Shown in pieces: positions 5,905-7,960 of a DNA stretch of 7,960 nucleotides. The first letter of the stretch is position 1; each line of letters begins with the position of its first letter. Source of the DNA: Deinococcus metalli (GTDB lineage Bacteria; Deinococcota; Deinococci; Deinococcales; Deinococcaceae); the NCBI RefSeq assembly GCF_014201805.1, contig NZ_JACHFK010000028.1:1-7960 (forward strand), given 5' to 3'. The notes beneath the pieces are model-generated. The model was given only the letters and a program-made list of their open reading frames with translations. It was not told where the DNA came from and ran no database searches. The position numbers were made by a program, and so were the translations under genes.

Positions 5905-5910
5905 AGCGTA
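5905..5910 (-). promoter_or_regulatory. -10 box TACGCT of a probable leaderless promoter (TolB-like gene)
   Basis: CGGTACGCT lies on the minus strand with exactly 5 nt between the box and the ATG at 5899. TANNNT boxes this close to the start are the hallmark of leaderless genes in deinococci. The same CGGTACGCT plus 5-nt arrangement precedes the gene starting at 7220. No -35 is evident. Confidence 0.5.
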
Positions 5911-6095
5911 CCGGTTGTCCGAAGCCGGCAGATCAGCGGGACGTCGCGTGACCTTCACTTCGAGGATGCCGGCAGGTGACACCGTGATGCTTCGGTGAAG
6001 CTTCGGGGCATCCAGGAGCTGGAGGCAGCGCATACGGGTGATGAAGGCACCCATCCAGCCGTTCCCTGCCCCTCGCAGAGCCAGCCCTTGTTTTT

Positions 6096-6100
6096 GGAGG
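6096..6100 (+). promoter_or_regulatory. Shine-Dalgarno GGAGG fixing the YVTN start
   Basis: TTTTTGGAGG is followed by 5 nt and ATG 6106. It identifies this ATG as the native start, although its frame does not continue into the propeller sequence without a shift. Confidence 0.6.
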
Positions 6101-6105
6101 CCGTC

Positions 6106-6388
6106 ATGTTCCAGCGTCCACATCTATCCCGCCCTGCTCACCGCCAGCGTGACCGGTGCCCTCGCCCTCGTCCAGCACGCCAGTGGCGGCGGAGCTCAGG
6201 ACGTACTGCAGCCGCCCACGTTGAACGGCCCCGCCCTGTCCTCCCGCGACCGGGTGTCCACCGCCGACCAGACGTCCAACACGGTGACGGTCATCCATCC
6301 CGCCACCAATACGGTCATAGGCCAGATCCCGCTGAGCAACCCCCGGTCCGATACGTCAGCTGCGAAGCAGCGTGCTCAGACCAATTGA
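6106..6388 (+). pseudogene. YVTN beta-propeller protein, frameshifted and 3'-truncated
   Basis: ATG 6106, with GGAGG 5 nt upstream, opens MFQRP and then runs into nonsense. One base later the other frame reads IYPALLTASVTGALALVQHA, a signal peptide core, then GGGAQDV. It continues into RVSTADQTSNTVTVIHPATN and TVIGQIPLSNPR, a good YVTN propeller repeat, and stops at 6388. Removing one C at CGTCCAC (about 6117) would join them as MFQRHIYPALL, an exported protein start. YVTN/lactonase-type proteins normally have 300 or more residues and many repeats; here only about one remains. The last 15 or so residues (SDTSAAKQRAQTN) look like read-through beyond a deletion junction near 6345. A frame opening at ATG 6038 covers the same body but lacks a ribosome site. 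The gene is broken at both ends. Confidence 0.7.
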
Positions 6389-6391
6389 CAT

Positions 6392-6907
6392 TCACCCCGT
6401 TGCGTTCACGTCCAGACCCATTGGCGCCAGCTCGACCTCCCACTGGGTTGCGAACGGTCCCTCCTCTGACACCACCTGCTGCACCCTCACCTCGAGACGA
6501 ACCCGGGATACCGGTGTCACCACGCGAAACGCGAAGCCTCGGTCACCACGCGTCAGCAGCACGTGATCGTCCGCCAGCGTCTCCTGCGCCTGGGCCACCA
6601 GATCGACCAGCGCCGTACCGCTCAGCACCACGGTCTCCTCGCCCGATGCCAGGAGAACGGCCACCGGAAATTGAAACGTTTTCGAGGCATCGTCCGGTGG
6701 GAATTGAAACGGCCGTGAGGACACGTCCTCGTACTGGGTGATGTCGATCCGTTCAAGCAGGGCATGGCCCGCGCCAAGATGCAGCAGGTTCAGTTCAGTG
6801 GTCACGCCCTGGTGTGAGTCTGGCGCGAGCGTAAAGGTCGCCAGCACAGCGACGCCTCCCTCGGCCCCCAGCACGCGCTTCTGAGTCCTTGCATTCCCGG
6901 TCATCAC
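6392..6907 (-). CDS. hypothetical protein, 171 aa
   Basis: GTG 6907 is favoured over ATG 6904 because AGGAGG (6915-6920 on the minus strand) lies 7 nt from the GTG and 10 from the ATG. The 171 residues alternate short hydrophobic stretches, suggesting a beta-rich soluble protein (GGVAVLATFTLAPDS, VVLSGTALVDLVAQAQ, VSRVRLEVRVQQVV). An internal FQFP motif occurs twice, 11 residues apart (67-70 and 78-81). There is no signal peptide, membrane helix or recognisable catalytic motif. The gene lies 22 bp downstream of the 96-residue gene and is probably cotranscribed with it. Its stop lies 3 bp from the end of the convergent YVTN remnant. I do not recognise the family. Confidence 0.65.
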   Translation of the reverse strand: MMTGNARTQKRVLGAEGGVAVLATFTLAPDSHQGVTTELNLLHLGAGHALLERIDITQYEDVSSRPFQFPPDDASKTFQFPVAVLLASGEETVVLSGTALVDLVAQAQETLADDHVLLTRGDRGFAFRVVTPVSRVRLEVRVQQVVSEEGPFATQWEVELAPMGLDVNATG

Positions 6908-6929
6908 GGTGCAACCTCCTCCCCCCGTC

Positions 6930-7220
6930 TCAGCGGCGGCGATCGAACGCCCGGCGCAGCGTGGCCAGCTGCTCTGCCGGACTCATCACCACGTCGGCCT
7001 GACCCGCGGGCGTGCCCACGGCGCCGATTTCCGCGCGGGGGATCACCAGCAGGGGGCAGCTCTTCGTGAGGCCCGGCCCCTCGATCACGGCGTGCTCCAG
7101 CACAATGATCTCCGCGCCGCCGTCGGGCCGGACCATCAACTCGCGCACGTCGTCCCGGGCCACATCCACCTGCTCGCCCGTCACGATCAGGCCCTGCACG
7201 ATCAGCACCACTTTCGTCAT
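6930..7220 (-). CDS. hypothetical protein, 96 aa, first gene of a two-gene operon
   Basis: ATG 7220 gives 96 residues. An in-frame GTG at 7238 would add six, but the TACGCT -10 box lies between the two, so the ATG is preferred. The protein begins MTKVVLIVQGLIVTGEQVDV and has several short hydrophobic strands (AEIIVLEHAVI, CPLLVIPRAEIGAV) ending in a basic helix LATLRRAFDRRR. The pattern suggests a small beta-rich domain and not a membrane protein. Gln, Asp and Glu content is moderate and a single Cys is present at residue 55. The 171-residue gene follows after 22 bp with its own strong ribosome site. No family is recognised and no function is proposed. Confidence 0.65.
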   Translation of the reverse strand: MTKVVLIVQGLIVTGEQVDVARDDVRELMVRPDGGAEIIVLEHAVIEGPGLTKSCPLLVIPRAEIGAVGTPAGQADVVMSPAEQLATLRRAFDRRR

Positions 7221-7225
7221 GCCCC

Positions 7226-7231
7226 AGCGTA
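7226..7231 (-). promoter_or_regulatory. -10 box TACGCT of a probable leaderless promoter (96-aa gene)
   Basis: CGGTACGCT, 5 nt, then ATG 7220 on the minus strand, the same layout as at 5899. There is no Shine-Dalgarno and no good -35 at normal spacing; TTGAAC occurs but only 9 nt upstream of the box. Confidence 0.5.
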
Positions 7232-7402
7232 CCGCCACTGGTTCAAGTCAGGTCTCGTTGAGCGTTTTCCCCTGCCGGGATGCCATGGGCGTGCCTATAG
7301 AGCACCACGCATGACGCCCAGCAATGCTCACACGTACCTCAGTCCTCACCCTCACTGCGTCAATGTCGGCAGATCGGAACTGGATACCGACCCACCGGCT
7401 GT

Positions 7403-7705
7403 TCAATCGCCTCTCGGCCTGCTCAGCGTCCAGCAGGCCATCCCGAGAATCCACGCCCGCGCGCCCAGTGAGCTCTGGGCCTGATCTCCAGCGTGACACG
7501 CAATTGCCAGGAACGCACGCTGGACCACGGCCTCGGGACTGGTGGTGCCTGACCTCAGCACCAGCGCATACACCGCCCGTGCATAGCGACGGTGCAGTTC
7601 CCGCAAGGCATCCTCGTCCCGCTCCGCCAGTGCCTTCAGGACGACGGCGTCCGTGGCCCCAGCCCAGCGGGTGGGAACCGGCTCCGACGCCGCCGCGAGA
7701 CTCAC
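7403..7705 (-). pseudogene. ECF sigma factor, region 2 only, truncated/frameshifted
   Basis: GTG 7705 lies 3 nt after the stop of the upstream hydrolase, so translation may be coupled. The 100-residue frame reads VVLKALAERDEDALRELHRR, YARAVYALVLRSG, SPEAVVQRAFLAI and GARAWILGMA, the region 2 (core-binding and -10 recognition) layout of ECF sigma factors. Intact ECF sigmas have about 160-200 residues including region 4 (-35 binding helix-turn-helix). Here the frame ends at 7403 after a non-homologous CWTLSRPRGD. In the next frame the sequence continues LLDAEQAERRLNSRWVGIQF, which fits better as the continuation of region 2 into the linker, so a frameshift near 7434 is likely. No region 4 is recognisable further on. 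The core positions usually acidic (EVVQETFL type) are changed to VVQRAFL, suggesting decay. Confidence 0.65.
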
Positions 7706-7708
7706 CGC

Positions 7709-7960
7709 TCAGCGCAGGTTGTGGGCGCGGGCCCAGGTGAGGATGGCCGCGTTGGCGGCGTCCGCCTTCTCGAAGATCGCCGCGTGCGCCGCCCCCGGAA
7801 TGAGCACCAGCGTGCTGCCCGCGATGTTCTGCTGCAGCTTCACCGAGAAGTCCGGCGGGTATACCGTGTCCTCCACCCCCTCCAGAATCAACGTCGGCAC
7901 CGTGATCGTCTTCAAGGTCGGCACCGAGTCCGGCCGGGTCGCCAGCACCGTCGCGCCCGC
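7709..7960 (-). CDS. alpha/beta hydrolase, C-terminal part (runs off right edge)
   Basis: The frame is open at the right edge and ends at a TGA at 7709-7711; 83 residues are visible. TVPTLILEGVEDTVYPPDFS is the usual strand-plus-loop carrying the catalytic Asp of alpha/beta hydrolases. STLVLIPGAAHAAIFEKAD carries the catalytic His, and a C-terminal helix ILTWARAHNLR closes the fold. These are two of the three triad residues; the nucleophile Ser elbow lies outside the window. An in-frame GTG at 7948 is internal to the domain and is not the real start. The substrate cannot be told. The truncated ECF sigma follows 3 nt downstream, implying an operon. Confidence 0.8.
   Translation of the reverse strand, partial: AGATVLATRPDSVPTLKTITVPTLILEGVEDTVYPPDFSVKLQQNIAGSTLVLIPGAAHAAIFEKADAANAAILTWARAHNLR

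Noticed and set aside
5950..5980. ACCTTC and GCAGGT half-sites that might be a MerR-type operator.
   Set aside because: The symmetry is poor, no -35/-10 fits around them, and no MerR-type regulator is visible.
5986..6012. A possible hairpin GATGC...GCATC with repeated CTTCGG.
   Set aside because: The inner stem is only about 5 bp and alternative pairings compete; there is no T-run and no gene it would clearly regulate.
6664..6712. Two copies of AATTGAAACG 33 bp apart, resembling the ATTGAAAC end of many CRISPR repeats.
   Set aside because: Only two short copies, spaced by exactly 11 codons inside a minus-strand gene, where they encode the repeated FQFP motif; no array follows.

Overview
The window looks like an accessory, gene-decay region of a GC-rich bacterial genome, most probably a Deinococcus or close relative. 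This rests on GC-rich third codon positions, a set of proteins familiar from deinococci (PQQ-sugar-dehydrogenase-type lipoprotein, SH3-DUF3761, DUF3006, YVTN propeller, TolB-like propeller, ECF sigma) and two genes that appear to start leaderless right behind a TANNNT -10 box. The assignment is an inference from protein character; no rRNA or marker gene is present.

Left part (1-1476). The 5' end of a secreted lipoprotein of the glucose/sorbosone dehydrogenase type runs off the left edge on the minus strand. It is followed by about 390 bp with no convincing gene but a perfect 9-bp hairpin, then a small minus-strand hypothetical protein with an apparent out-of-frame continuation. Next is a plus-strand SH3-DUF3761 gene whose export signal has been lost at a junction near 1090.

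Central part (1538-4955), all plus strand apart from an IS relic. A DUF3006 protein is followed by the C-terminal half of an MmeI-like DNA methyltransferase that keeps the NPPF motif but lacks the SAM-binding motif I. Then come a 98-residue unknown, a PD-(D/E)XK nuclease-like protein resembling the sce7726 family, and a Cys-rich protein broken by a frameshift. These genes are tightly packed: two ATGA stop/start overlaps and one 28-bp overlap imply translational coupling. The run ends at a fragment of an IS5-family transposase (minus strand) with a strong palindrome-plus-T-run terminator at its edge. A short ORF and a minus-strand TolB-like propeller gene follow.

Right part (5900-7960). A YVTN propeller gene has a frameshifted signal peptide and is cut off after about one repeat. 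Two unknown minus-strand genes probably form an operon with a leaderless first gene. A truncated, apparently frameshifted ECF sigma factor region 2 lies directly behind an alpha/beta hydrolase that runs off the right edge.

Overall, about half of the recognisable genes are truncated, frameshifted or joined at abrupt junctions. The best candidate for something undescribed is the coupled cassette of methyltransferase fragment, unknown, PD-(D/E)XK protein and Cys-rich protein, but here it looks like a decaying copy rather than a working system.
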